A stretch of DNA of 64,000 nucleotides from Neurospora tetrasperma FGSC 2508. Lineage: Eukaryota; Ascomycota; Sordariomycetes; Sordariales; Sordariaceae. The translations under genes and the position numbers were made by a program. Under the pieces are notes generated by a model. It worked only from the letters and a program-made list of their open reading frames with translations, was not told where the DNA came from and made no database searches. The stretch lies in assembly GCF_000213175.1 (NCBI RefSeq), contig NW_009799101.1, positions 3,485,236-3,549,235 of the forward strand, read 5' to 3'. This document shows positions 23,440 to 35,091 of the stretch, in pieces. The stretch's first letter is position 1. Every line of letters begins with the position of its first letter.

Positions 23440-23472
<33 letters not shown>
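23385..23472 (+). rRNA. 5S rRNA 3'-half fragment with pol III terminator (likely pseudogene)
   Basis: The stretch TAGTAGTTGGGTCGGTGACG, then ACCAGCGAATCCCAGGTGCT and GTATGTT, closely follows the 3' half of filamentous-ascomycete 5S rRNA as I remember it for Neurospora. It is followed at once by a run of 29 T (23444-23472), as expected for a pol III terminator, though much longer than usual. The 5' half is not recognisable: the usual ACATACGACCATAGG start is absent in the 70-80 nt upstream. Dispersed 5S genes and pseudogenes are known in Sordariales. A 5S-derived SINE-like element is an alternative. Confidence 0.6.
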
Positions 23473-24329
23473 GGACGACTTTTTCCCCAATTTCTACCTG
23501 GTGGGTTGGTTACGTAGGGGCAAGACCCGGATGTGGAAAATAATTTGAACACCCTGAGTCCCGGTCGGAGCTTGATCCGGACAAGTAGAGACTTGGGAGG
23601 TTCTGACACGCCGGGCTTGATTTAGAAAAATTCATAGTCAACCGGTGTCACCAGGCTTTAGATTACCGGCAGGCGACTGGAATCAGATACTAAGCCTACT
23701 TAGCACCATAGAAGGGTCCTAATTTCATTCCTACTCCAGTCACCAGTCCGTGATTGCAAGTTCACATCACTTCAAACAACGCGGGAAGGAACATCACCAT
23801 TATAGAGCATGGGGAGAAACGACCAAAGGAGCTTGTCTGTTCTTCACAACATGGAACCCATTGTTCGTCTTGATTCCTCGCTGCTCTGCCTTCCTCCGAA
23901 TTAGCGTCCGGTATTCTCGTTATAGTGGCTTCATCATGAACCTGAAAAACTATATATATATATATACATATATTCGGCAATATTTTCCACATATCCAATA
24001 GCTTGATGCACCGAACGAATGCGACATGTCGGTAGGTTGCACTTGAAGGGATTCCTCTTTTCCTTTCTAATTGGTTGAATTATGTCAGCTATAGGGCAAC
24101 ACGAATATTTGCAAGAGTTATTTCCATGTCTGTCATATACAGGTTCGCACGCCCGGGTATCTACCTACATAACCAAGAGGATGCAACAACGAAGCATCCT
24201 GTTACTCTGCTCGACATGCTGTCATCCTTTCAAGACACTGCTTCGTCCATTTGCTCTCCTCTTTCCGGGTTTCGCCTGGAGTTTTCCCCGGCTCAAGCAG
24301 AGATCAACCCTCATCCGTTTCTTTAGATC
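23473..24329. other. AT-rich spacer with (TA)n
   Basis: No coding frame is supported. A TATATATATATATA tract lies near 23949-23962. The region lies 3' of the methyltransferase gene. Confidence 0.45.
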
Positions 24330-25786
24330 TCATCCTTCGGTGATTTTCGAGCGTTGAGAAACGGGCCGCGCTTCTTGCCCCGTCGCGTCCGATATAGCTG
24401 TCTTCACCGTCTTCACCGACCGAATCGTGCTCTGGTCTCCATCCCGAAGCGTCCCGCAGTCAGACTCCGTTGGTACTACTGTGCCCCTGGCCAGCCACTG
24501 CTCCTGCGCCGTTGGTTTCCTGGCAACCATGACCCGGAGCTTGACCACAAATTTGCCCGTCCTCGAGGTGTCCTCGGCAATCGCCCTCGTCTCCAGGGCA
24601 GTCTGCTTACACATGTCCCGCACCACCTTGGGATCCCAACCCAGAAACTTGGTCAGAGAGCGCAAGCAGCATGCCTCCAGGCCCGTGACGACCGTGAACA
24701 GATAAAAGCTCCCGTAGCTGCTGTTTTCGCGGGAACCGACTCCCATGTCGTACACGGTTTCCTTGACGTCTACGTACCCGAGTTCCTCGAGGAGTTCCTT
24801 GCTCATGTGGTCAATCCCGCGCGGCCGCCCCGCCACTCGCGCGGCTTCCAAAACCCCTTTGGCCAACAGGTGTGCGGGTGAGTCTGGCGCGAAGTAGGAT
24901 AGGAAGTTCTCGGAGGTGAAGTGGTCGTCGTAGTCGATAACTTCGATCCAGCCGCCGGGTTTGAGGCAGTTGTACGCCTGCTGGTAGATGTAGCGCCAGT
25001 CTGAAAAGGCGCCTTCCATGTTCCGGAAATGGACCAAATCGACTGCGTCAGCTGGGCGAATCCACTCGTCCTCGGCGTTCTCGATGTGAAACTCGACGTT
25101 GAAGGGGACCTGATGGGTTGGCTGGATAGGCGCAATATCGGTTCCGAACACCTCGCACCGCGGATACTTTTCCGCCATTCCTATCGCCCATTCACCGATG
25201 CCCGTGCCGATGTCGAGAATGTAGCTAGGGTTGTGCAACGGTACCGTGGTCAGCTCGAGGTTGAACAGCTTGAGGTACACTTGGTGAGCTACATATTGGC
25301 GCGTTTGCTCGGTCTGGTCAACTGGCATGAAGTAGTCGCCACAGTAGGTCCGATCGTGCTCGGTGGTGTAGTCGACATCTTCGGCGTATAATGTTCGCGC
25401 CGAGTCACTGGAAGACGAAAAAGCAGACTGTGAGTACGCCTCTGCTATTACAGATACAGACGTCATTTGGGCAAAGATCATTGAACGCACATTGTGGCAT
25501 CATCATGCGCAGAGCCAGAGCCAGGGTGATGAGGACGATCGACTTGGTACGCAGCCGTCATATTGGGGTAGGCATCCATGGTGTATATGGATACCGTGTC
25601 TTCGTTTTCGTCGTCTACCTCGAGCTGAGCAATGGCGGGATTGTCCATTATTATCGGAGCGTCTCCTGACGGGCTTTGACTTCCTGCTTGCTGACCTACT
25701 GCCGCAGGACCATTCACACTCCCAGCCAAAGGTATAGGACTTGGGGCTCCGTTGGGGCCGGGAGAGGCTCTCTGATTTCGTGGCAT
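24330..25786 (-). CDS. LaeA-like SAM-dependent methyltransferase
   Basis: Two exons, 25786-25491 and 25407-24330, give 457 aa. The intron has a GTGCGT donor and a TCTTCCAG acceptor and joins DDAT-I-DSARTLYAEDVDY in frame. Residues 1-95 are disordered and Pro/Gly/Ser-rich. The class I methyltransferase fold follows, with motif I LDIGTGIGEWA at about 163-173, an acidic residue ending strand 2 (EVFGTDIAPIQP), IHxRNMEG-like VHFRNMEG, and YNCLKPGGWIEVIDYD as motif III. This layout matches the large fungal LaeA/TAM-like family. LaeA itself regulates secondary metabolism with velvet proteins. Most relatives are uncharacterised, and this one should not be assumed to be LaeA. No biosynthetic cluster is adjacent. 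Confidence 0.88.
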
Positions 25787-28438
25787 TTTTTTCTTCTTTT
25801 TGTTTTTGCCGTTGTTGGTCCTATCGTTCTAGTGAGTGCCTGATAATTCTGCTGGGCGTGTTTGCTCGTTGCCGTCTTTTATCCATTAGATTCGTTGGCG
25901 AATATTGCTGAAGTCGCGAACTAGCTGAAGAACTGCATCAGAGGCAGCGTAAAGTGAAAAAGCGGCAGTGTTGTGGTCGTTTTCGTCCCCCCCATACAGT
26001 GGTTGCTTGATCAAACGAAGGTGTGGATGGGACAAACACACAAGGGTTGGGGAAACCGAACAAGAAAAAGAAAACCCAGACAAGAGGAAGCGAGGAGCAG
26101 GAGGAGATAGTCGGTAGGAGGTGAAGTGGGATGGAGAAGATCCCGAGTCATTCCAGACCTCCAGTCGGAGCCAAATAGGAGACGGCCAGATGAGGAGGCC
26201 AGACGGAGAGGACGGGTAACACCAGCACGGGACGGGACTGGCTGGAGCCAGGACGGGGCAAAAAGTGAAGAAGGACTTAAGAATAGACCAACGACAGACA
26301 AAGACAGTGAAGAGGGAGAAGAGAGGCGACCGGGACTGTTAACCGAGAGCAAACCCAACCCCCAGAGTCTCTGGCGTCTGGCTCTAGGCCCGCATTTAAT
26401 AAAGTGAGGGTGGACGATGAGCTAGCGCACTTGTAGCTAGTGCCCCTTAGGGTCGCCTTTAGTCTCCTTCAAGGTACAGTGGCACCGTCCCACTGGGACT
26501 GGCTGCCACTAGAGGTTTGAAAACTGCACTTCCAATTTGCCCGTGTCGTGATCGATCCATTCCGTCAGGTTGGATCCCATCCGTCTCTCGTCCCGTCCCT
26601 GACGATGAGAGCGGAGAAGGACGATGAGCTGGGACGAAGGCCAACGAGGTCCACACCCATGGGATAGGATACATACATATGTACATACCTACTGTAGTGT
26701 ACAAGTACGGTACGGCACAGCATCGGCTCGTTGTGGTGCTGCAGATGCTCGCACGTAAAACCAACAGCCGGTAGCCAGTTGGAAGAGAGCAAGCACATGG
26801 GGCCTGGGCATTGAGTCTCTCCGTCCGGCTTTCCCCCGAATGGCCACTTGCGGCCGGGGACTCGATTAGAATCATCACCAACCCGATTGTGCTGCGAAAC
26901 TGCCTCGGTAGCAATCGCTTTCACTCTTTCACAGAGCGGATGATACCTTGATGGTACCTAAAAGAGATCAGTGATCATGAAAGTGGCCTGACATGTTGTT
27001 TTACCCGGATGCCGGACAGGTCGCATCACAACCCAAAGTGCATTTCAAGGTGGACCCCATGTTTGGTGTTTTCACTCGACGGCCCAGCCACGATCCGACA
27101 AGATGCACCAACAAGGTGAAAAGGTGCATCACCTGGGGCCATGTCCCATGGCCATATTTATCCATTGACCGTCTTGTCCAGCTGCCGGATCGAGAGGTCC
27201 TCTCCGACACCCAGCCTCTCAGCCAGACCTACCGAACCAATGCCGAAGAGACCGTGCGCGCTCTTACACCCATACTTGAGTTCCTGACCCGGCACTGGAT
27301 GGTGGAGTCAGCCGCAACGGAATGGGTGGACGGACGGTCAGGGACGGAGCAGTGCCGTTGACATGGATGGACTGCGGTGGTGAGAAAGGGCCGACCTCCG
27401 GGTACTCTGTCCCTTCCTTTTTCCACTGAATGAAAAAAAGACCCATCGCGTCTCTTGGGTGCGCTTCCCCGTCTGCAATGGAATGCAATCCTGCAGCATC
27501 TCATTCTGACCGTATCCCACAAGACTCCGAAGGGTGACATAATCGCCATTGGGTACACGTATAGTAATTGTACGTTTGTGCCTCCGACACATATCACAGC
27601 CTACCTACTGCGTACACCGTACACAACAGACCATGCCTACCTATACACAGTATGTACCACAATACAGCTGCGGGAACAGCAGGAGTGGCAGCCGCCGCGG
27701 ACGGGCATACCCCCGAGACACATCGTCTCGGCCTAAGCCATAAATCACTAACAACCAGCTGATTGGGACGAAACCGAACCCGGTGCGCTGGACTCGGGGC
27801 CCCTTGACGTTCCCCACTTTGTATGGAGGCACACGTTTGGTGCCATGTGGGTGGAGAGTTCTCAAGAGACAGAAAAATGTTTATTTTCGAACATTGAAGT
27901 GTTCCGCCGGTACCCCCGTACCTGGCGTCAGTTACGACTACACTACGTACTGCATATGTATGTAGTACCAACAAATCGGGCCCCATACAGATCTTCTACT
28001 TATTTAGAACCATCTTGCGAGGGTTTGTTCGAACCTTCGGGTTTATGACCTATGGACTCCGGACATGTGCTCTGCAGCATGTCTTCAATGTCATGAACTT
28101 TGTTGGTGGTTGGTTCTTGGTCTGGCCCCCGATGTCCGCCCGGCCCAACATCCGGCGGCGGAGTACAATATACAAATGCAAGCAAGGCGCATGTCAGGCA
28201 TCTCCTCCTGTGGAAAAGCCCCTGAAGTCAAGACTGTAAATCCTGATGCTTCTAAACTCATGATTATCCTCATCATGCTCTCTTCAGTCCTTCCATGCAT
28301 CCCGGCCATCCTTCCAGACTCATTCATCACTATGCAACTCCTTCCTGCCACGCGGCGTGCATTCGTTGTGTACATACATACCTACATACATAGCGTAGAT
28401 ACCAGACCGTGTCCTACTTCCCTGCCCTCACTCAGCAC

Positions 28439-28463
28439 TCAGAGAGAGAGAGAGAGAGAGAGG
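28439..28463. repeat. (AG)n microsatellite
   Basis: A perfect AG dinucleotide tract of about eleven units in the long spacer. Confidence 0.8.
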
Positions 28464-29111
28464 CAGACGGGGAGAGGGACCGGCCCGACCCTCGCTTGCA
28501 ACACAACTTTGAACTAGCGGTCAATTTCTGGCACCAACAGGTCTTTCATTTTCCCCTCCTCCCTTACCTCCACCCCCTCACACGTGTTTTTATACGCCAT
28601 AACCAATCCGCGTCTTTGGACAAATTCCCGTCGTACGTCATAGGTCAGACAGATACCCGACTGCCAGCCAGTCTGTTACACTCTGTCAAAACAGGTCCGA
28701 CCAACCGGTTGCCCGGACATATTTGGACCCCAAAATTCGAAAACAAGGGACGAAAAAGAAGGAAGGACAAGAGAGAAAGAAGGATCAAAGAGAATGCGTT
28801 ACTGCAATTAAAATTCGCAGGTTGTTGGGTCTGGACCATTTTTTCTTTTTTTTCTTTTCTGTTGGTGGATGTTTGCTTGTTTCATCCTTTGTTTCCTTTT
28901 TTTTTTTTGTGTGTGCTATTTTATCAAAAAATAGAATATGCATAGAATAAAAATAGATACTTTATCTGTTAACCAAGAAAAAAAAAAAAGGTTTAATGGT
29001 GGAGCCGCAAATAACGTATCGAGAGATGGCAACCTTATTCTTTCTATCAATAAACAGGCTAAGCAGCGAGCATACATTCCCTAAAATAGGAGTTGGGCGA
29101 AAGTGTAGATA

Positions 29112-29132
29112 TGTGTGTGTGTGTGTGTGTGT
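29112..29132. repeat. (GT)n microsatellite
   Basis: A GT dinucleotide tract of about ten units in the long spacer. Confidence 0.8.
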
Positions 29133-29720
29133 GGTCTAAGCGCATCTATTTTGAGGAACATGGTTCTATAATAGTAAAGGGGAAAGCAGGAGATCATGCT
29201 GCTATCCTATGGGGTAATCGAGGTGTTTAAAAGATTCGTCTTGTCTGCTTCCTCGCTAGGAGGGCGAGAGATAAGTGCAAAAGAGGCCAAGAAAACCAAC
29301 ATACTATGTATAGGCAAAAGCCTATGTGTAAGATCACATCAACTAATTGACCCTCAATCCGTCGTCCCCGAATTTTTCTTCTTATTTTTTTTTCTCTCTC
29401 ATATTCATTGAACTGAACCATGGCGAGCCTATTAGACAGGACCTACCCGTTTTTTTTCCATCATCCCTAGCTGTTCTCTTTCCGCAAACTCCGGCGTTGC
29501 TCAGCAAAGCACCTTCCCGTTTTCATCCCGGTATCGATCCCTATTGCTTCCATCTGGTATCAGAAGAAAACACCAAAAAGAATGGCACAATATATGGTTT
29601 CTAGAACTCCAGATCCAACAAAAGGTACCTGACCCCTTTCTGCTCTATAGGTGCTACCCCTGCGCCATTTCCATTCAAACAACTCTTCTCGTGCCTCGGT
29701 AGCCCCGTCTAGAAGCAAAT

Positions 29721-31754
29721 TCACAACGTTCTTGTCAAGCCTGTCCACGACAGTTCAGCACAGCGACCCCCTTCTTGAGTAATATTTCCCCGGGCCTTCT
29801 TGTTGAAGCTGTGGCTATCCTTGGTGATATCATCGACCACGGTTAAAAGCTTGCGCTTCTTTCGTGATCGTGCCTCGTCGTCGTAAACGATCGTTAGTTG
29901 GTTATATGTCGAATCCTCATCGTCGAAACCATCGTCCTCATCTAATGTGATCCCTGGGCTTACTAGGCCGGTGCTGGAGGCGAGCTCTCGTGGGCGTGGA
30001 GAAGCTAGAGCGCAGCTTCTTGGTATCCTGCTAGAATAATAATCCGTGTTGTCTCGCGACGTTTCCCTTGTGTGGTGATGATATTTTCTTGTGCGGTGTT
30101 TGTGATGATGTTGATGTTGATATTGTTGGTGGCGTGACCTGAACGAACCCGATGCTTCCTTCAGTATATCGGATGACTTTCTAACCCCCGTATTCTCTCT
30201 TGATTCCAAGGTGACGGGCTTGTCACACACCTCGGCCACCTCTTGATCCAGTACCCCGTCTCCGCCCCCCGCTGTTATAGGGAAGGGCCTCAATACGTTG
30301 GTAATATCATCCCACCACCTTTCCCCAAACCGTCTGTACCAGTCCACAGTGACCCTGAGCCCCTCTTCAAAAGTTGTCTTCGGCTCCCAACCTAGTTTTC
30401 GCAGTTTCGTACCGTCAACGGCATACCGGTGATCGTTGAAAGGTCGGTCGTGAGTGTACTTGACCCAACGATGGATCTCTTCTTGTTCTGCCCCCATAGG
30501 CGACGATGAGGGCGGGGATGTGGTATAGTTGCAAGGAGGTGATGATGACGGAGACCGAGAGGGGATAATCTCCATCTCGGCTAGGAGTTTGTGGCAAAGC
30601 GACAAGTTGCTGATTTCATCGTAAGAACCAACGTTATAGATCTCCCCTAGCTGACCTCTGTGCAGAATGGTATCGAACGCGTCGGCGGCGTCGCCTGCAA
30701 AAAGATAACGACGAGTGGGCGAGCCGTCTCCGTGAAGGACGACGGGCTCTCCTCGGGCGAGTAGGCAGGTGAACTTTGGAATGATTTCTGGCAGAGGCAT
30801 TAGCAAGGCAAACATGGTGGGAAAGAAGGGATAAACTCACTCTCCGGGTACTGGTGAGGGCCATAGACATTGTTGCTCCTCACTATAATGACGGGTAGTT
30901 TAAAGCTCTTCTCGTAAGAGTTCACCAGCATCTCGGCAGCAGCTTTGCTGGCCGCATAGGGGTTAGTGGGTGCCAGAATGCTCGTCTCCAGAAGATCATC
31001 TTCATCATCCTTTACCTCGCCATATACTTCATCGGTAGACACGTGGATGAAGCGCTTGATGCCCGCTTTTCGGGCGCTCTCGAGCAGAACATGGGTACCG
31101 TAAACATTGGTATGAGTGAAACCGAACGGATTTCCAAAACTCAGATCGACATGTGATTGAGCGGCAAAGTGAAAGATGGTGTCGATATTATATCGCTCCA
31201 GACAGTCCATGACCTCGGAAGGATTCGTAATGTCGCCTCTGTAAAACGAGAAGTTCGGCTCATGTTCTAGTACCCTGGTGTTGTTGAGCGATGCGCAGTA
31301 GTCTAACTTGTCGAATGAGACGACATTGTAGGCTTCTGGATACGTCAATACCAAGTGTCTGACAACCCAACATGCTCTGACATACCAACTCTGTTAACCA
31401 AAGGTACGGATAAGAAAACAAGACAGGCGGATTCATGCTAGACAGGGGTCGGTAATCGTGGGTAGGGTAAGTCTTACATGAAACCAGCGCCTCCTGTCAC
31501 CATGATGTTCTTTACATCAGGCAGAGGATCAAACTTTGTAGTGCCGGTGAACACAGGAGCATCACGCCAAATTTCGTTGACCTCGAAAGGGCTCTCCTGT
31601 TGAGAGCTGGGTGAAATAGGCGTAAATGCTAACAAGACGAAGATGAGTTAGCATAAAAATCAAACAAATGAAAGACAAGCAGTGAGTTCCATCATTGGAA
31701 ACTGGACTCACCGCCGTTGTACGGGCTGGTTGACTCTTGTGTTGCGAAAGTCAT
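29721..31754 (-). CDS. NDP-glucose 4,6-dehydratase (extended SDR) with C-terminal extension
   Basis: Four exons (31754-31712, 31628-31478, 31376-30841, 30787-29721) give 598 aa. The enzyme class converts dTDP- or UDP-glucose to the 4-keto-6-deoxy sugar, the first committed step toward rhamnose-type sugars. The Rossmann motif is VTGGAGFIACW at about 57-67, with Ala where the usual third Gly of GxxGxxG stands. The catalytic TDE triad appears as STDEVYGE, and the Tyr-Lys pair as YAASKAAAE. The domain should end near YRRFGERWWDDITNVLRPFP. About 165 more residues follow, rich in His/Arg/Ser and then acidic, ending in a basic KKRKLL-type stretch. That tail is not part of the usual enzyme. It may be a true extension or may hide an unseen intron. 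The substrate nucleotide cannot be told from sequence alone. Confidence 0.88.
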
Positions 31755-33394
31755 TATTTGGTTCTTGCCGCCTCTGTATACCCGAAGAAAACGAGGTCTG
31801 ATGGCAAAGTGGCTGGATGCGGTGCACCCTTCCTTATGAGCCACCCGGGAGTTCGCGTGGAGGCGTATGCGTACGCCCGATGGCTGGGTTTATTATTATT
31901 ATGTCAGGTTATTTTTTTTCCCTTTCTAAATGGCTACATTCCTTCTCCCGTTTGTAAGTAACTGAATCTGTGATAGACTCGCACCGCGTCATTGGAGACA
32001 TGTGTCTTGGGCAACCACATACATAAAAGGTGCAGTGAAATATGCAGAGCGCATAGACGCGCGAGGGTATCGTGTAAGTTACTTGACAAAACCTCGAGGA
32101 TGTGGCGCCTGTTTTAGTCTTCGAAAGGGTCGAGAGTAGTAGTCACGGACTGAACGCGCCATGCGAATGATGAGGGCGGAACTGAGAAGAAACGCAGGTT
32201 GAAGAAACGAGGAGCAAACGAGTGACAACGGCGTGACAGTGACACAACCAAGTTGGCATGAATGTGGTGGAAGAAAGTCAAGCTCTCGTAATTGTCGTAA
32301 TGGTAATGGTCGCATTAATCCCTGGCGGACCCTGGCCCTCCGGACACCCAAGACTCGGTGCACCGATTCGGTATGCGCACCGGTATACCACCTCGGCTGG
32401 GGATAAGAGGGTGCGTAACCCGTGAGAAAGAGAGTGATGATGATGATAATTTTATGGGAGAAGAGAAGCAATGGAAGGTTGGGGTTTGCCACTTTTGTGT
32501 TTTGATTTTGTGGTTTGGGTTCCGTTCTCTTCTAGAGAATTCAATTTTGACTTGCTACCAATGGAAGCAAAGTAAACATGCCTGTACAGCCCTGAAAGTT
32601 GCCTGACGCTACGGGCAAAGATCCGCGGGAGGATGTCACTGCCACACTTCAACGACGGGCAGTCCAAGGTTTCTGCCCGGTTTGTTCTGGGACTTGGGAC
32701 GATTGCGGTGCTGCCCCTGAACTGAAACTTGGTTATCACCACCACTCGGGCTTTAAATAACGATATGCCCCCGAGTCCCCACGGGGGCATAGCCCAACTG
32801 CAGGTTGAATTAATTCAATGACTCGACAGCTTGAAGTGGAAAAAGCATGGGAATACGTACCCAACTTCTGTGTTCCTGATAGGCGCGGTTGAAATTCCAT
32901 TCCTGCCCCGCATAAAAGTCCACTGGCCGCCGATTTCCCCATACACCATCTCCACGTTAGTGTAGTGTAAAGTTTAGGGTTCTCCGCTCTCCTGGTGGAG
33001 GTCTGCAGTGCGTCATAACGGCCATTCTACAAATGATAACCTAACCCTTGGCCTTCCTCCTACATATCCATCTGGTCTTCATCCCTTTGGCCACTATGAA
33101 CGAGACAATGGAAGACCCAATCAATGCCAGCAAACACACGCCTTCTTTCCTGAAGAAACCGTTTTCTTTCTGTCTGAGCACTTTTCCGCCGTAAACGAGA
33201 TTTTCCACTAGCTTCATGCGAGGCGCATCATTCTCAACGGCCTGCACTGCAGCCAGGATACCACACCCACCTCCACATTGGCACATGTATCGGCCTGTAT
33301 GCTGGTCATCGCGGATCGAGACGTCAAGTCGCTCGAAGCTGTGCTGAACCGTGTTGCATTTTCATGTACGAACTTGACCCAGTGTCACTTGAGC
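31755..33394. other. spacer upstream of the sugar dehydratase, no clear gene
   Basis: This contains the dehydratase promoter. A minus-strand frame at 33286-33041 with MCQCGGGCGILAAVQAV is Cys/Gly-rich at its start but matches no family I know. It may belong with the Cys-rich stretch just upstream. Confidence 0.35.
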
Positions 33395-33515
33395 CGAAAT
33401 TTCACTGAGCGATGGATATGATGGCTATCTCCTCGTCTTGGCACACTGGACACTCTGGTTCATCCACGGAAGGAAACTCTCTAAAGCCGAGACAGAAACA
33501 GTTTCGGATGCAGCA
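33395..33515 (-). other. possible relic of a Cys-rich zinc-binding domain
   Basis: One minus-strand frame reads WCCIRNCFCLGFREFPS, then VDEPECPVCQDEE, with the spacing C-C-x3-C-x-C ... C-x2-C of a zinc-binding domain. It is bounded by stops, with no start or clear splice sites, so it looks like a fragment of a lost gene. Family unknown. A chance frame is possible. Confidence 0.3.
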
Positions 33516-34089
33516 CCAAAATCATTGCTAATGCCGAGGGCCCCAGAATATGTTGAAGTAGTCTAGACATACGAGATGTTTTGGAAAGGCTTGTGTACTT
33601 GGGTCCTGTTTATCGGATCTTGTCTTACACAGAGACCCGTGGTCGATGTGATCTTCTTTTCCTCTTCCGTGAGGGCTTGACATTTTCTTCCATATATATT
33701 GATTTCACACTCATGTTATAGCCGATTGGTAACTGATCGATGTGACCCTGATACCCGCGTTATCCGAAGAAAGAGCTACCGTCTCGGTCTAGCATCATAC
33801 TATTGCCCGTCACCTAATTTTTAACTTCAACATTTCCCTAGCAAGAATACCGGAACACTTGACGAACGAGATGTTAGGAGATCAAGATAACACGGCCACA
33901 AGCGCATCGTCACCCTCAGAGTGAGCTAGTTCAATCAGAACCAGCGAGATAAACACCCGAATCGGAAATGACAGCTTTCATCTCGAAAAGCCCAAGATAC
34001 CGGGAGACCTCAAAGTTGATAAAGATCGATAAATAAGATTAAAGCCTCTTGCTTTCTAAATAGGAAAACCAAACACATCGACCATCTAG
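33516..34089. other. spacer, no gene seen
   Basis: AT-richer sequence without a supported coding frame. A minus-strand ATG frame near 33695 encodes a short Lys/Arg-rich peptide followed by a GTAAG donor, but no downstream exon fits. Confidence 0.35.
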
Positions 34090-34860
34090 AGAAAACTCTC
34101 CCGCACCCGCCTTCATCTGAATGGCGGTCAACATCATAGTCTCAATATTGATTGTTCATCTTTCCCTGCTCTCCTCTCCCAACAGTCCCTTACTAACAAC
34201 CGAACCAACCCAGGTTTTCACAATTCAGTCCATTTCTCCACCCCATCCTTCCAATTCACCCAGCTCTCCTTCGCAACCTTCCACTTCCTCACCACCTACC
34301 TGACCCTCTCCCTCCTATCACGACCTCCCCTCTCGCTCTTCGTCCTCGCTCCATCTCTCCCCGAGACACTCCCCTCAGCGTGGCCATGTCCCTCGATGTG
34401 ATCCTCCCTAATTGGCTAATACCTTTTAATTCTGTAACCTTCTACCAGCTCGCTTGGATCTTGCTCACGCCAACCGTGGCGTGACGAATCACGTTCTCTA
34501 CCACTCCGTCTTACCCGAGAGAGCGATGTTGGCTTTGGTCCCAGCTTGTGTGCGGGGTGTGGATAGTCAGTCATTATGATACCCTACCTTTTACCTCCTT
34601 CAACCGAAACCGTACCTGGTTCAGCAACAGATCAAACCCAAAAGCAAGTCGAAACCATAACCCCCTAGGGCATCCTCTTCTCACTTCTCGGCATCCTCGG
34701 CTCGTCCCTCTACACCATCTGGATCGCCCACTATCACCGCAAACTCGGCGGCATCTCCAGCTTCTCTTGCCGATGATGCCGAGAAGAATGGCTGACCTGT
34801 CGTTGCTGGGTTAGATATCCAGTGGCTATGCTCAAGGAGAAAGCCAAGGAGGCTGGTCAT
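34090..34860 (+). pseudogene. decayed SLC35/triose-phosphate-translocator-type transporter gene
   Basis: Pieces in several plus-strand frames follow the order of a fungal drug/metabolite transporter (TPT/SLC35-like). First comes AFI-stop-MAVNIIVSILIVHL near 34111 (a transmembrane-like start). FHFLTTYLTLSLLSRPPLS and LFVLAPSLPETLPSAWP follow near 34280-34390. Then come VTFYQLAWILLTPTVA near 34440-34480, NHVLYHSVLPERAMLALVPA near 34490-34540, and GVWIVSHYDTLP near 34555-34595. The last piece is GILFSLLGILGSSLYTIWIA near 34670-34730. Stops and frame changes separate them; for example GTGGCGTGACG near 34478 reads on in frame if one base was lost. The order and membrane-segment character make chance unlikely. 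The exact subfamily and substrate are unknown, and I do not see the C-terminal half. Confidence 0.62.
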
Positions 34861-35091
34861 AAATTATAGAAAGGGAGAGGAAACCGGCGGTACATGCACA
34901 GAAAATAGGTAGTCTTGAAGTACAGTCATAGTGACCTGATATTGATGAATCATGCCTTCCTCCCAAACCCTTTTGTGAACCGATAACGCCACATACACAC
35001 TTTGAATAAGACAAATACTCTCCAGTGCCAATAGAGATGATGGCATCCTGAAAGAAGGGTATCACCAATACTACCATCATGATCAGCCCCC

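Larger units (their letters stand above)
25787..29720. other. 3.9 kb spacer with simple repeats, no gene seen
   Basis: This lies between the methyltransferase start and the sugar dehydratase stop. Reading frames are short and unrecognised. Simple repeats include (AG)n at about 28441-28462, (GT)n at about 29112-29132, and several A or T runs near 28890 and 28977. Many TACCTA/TACATAC words occur at 26670-26690, 27600-27650 and 28370-28390. The nature of the region is otherwise unknown. Confidence 0.45.

Noticed and set aside
29721-31754. Possible secondary-metabolite or glycan cluster formed by the methyltransferase, sugar dehydratase and esterase
   Set aside because: The genes are 4 to 18 kb apart, separated by housekeeping or empty sequence, and no backbone enzyme is present.
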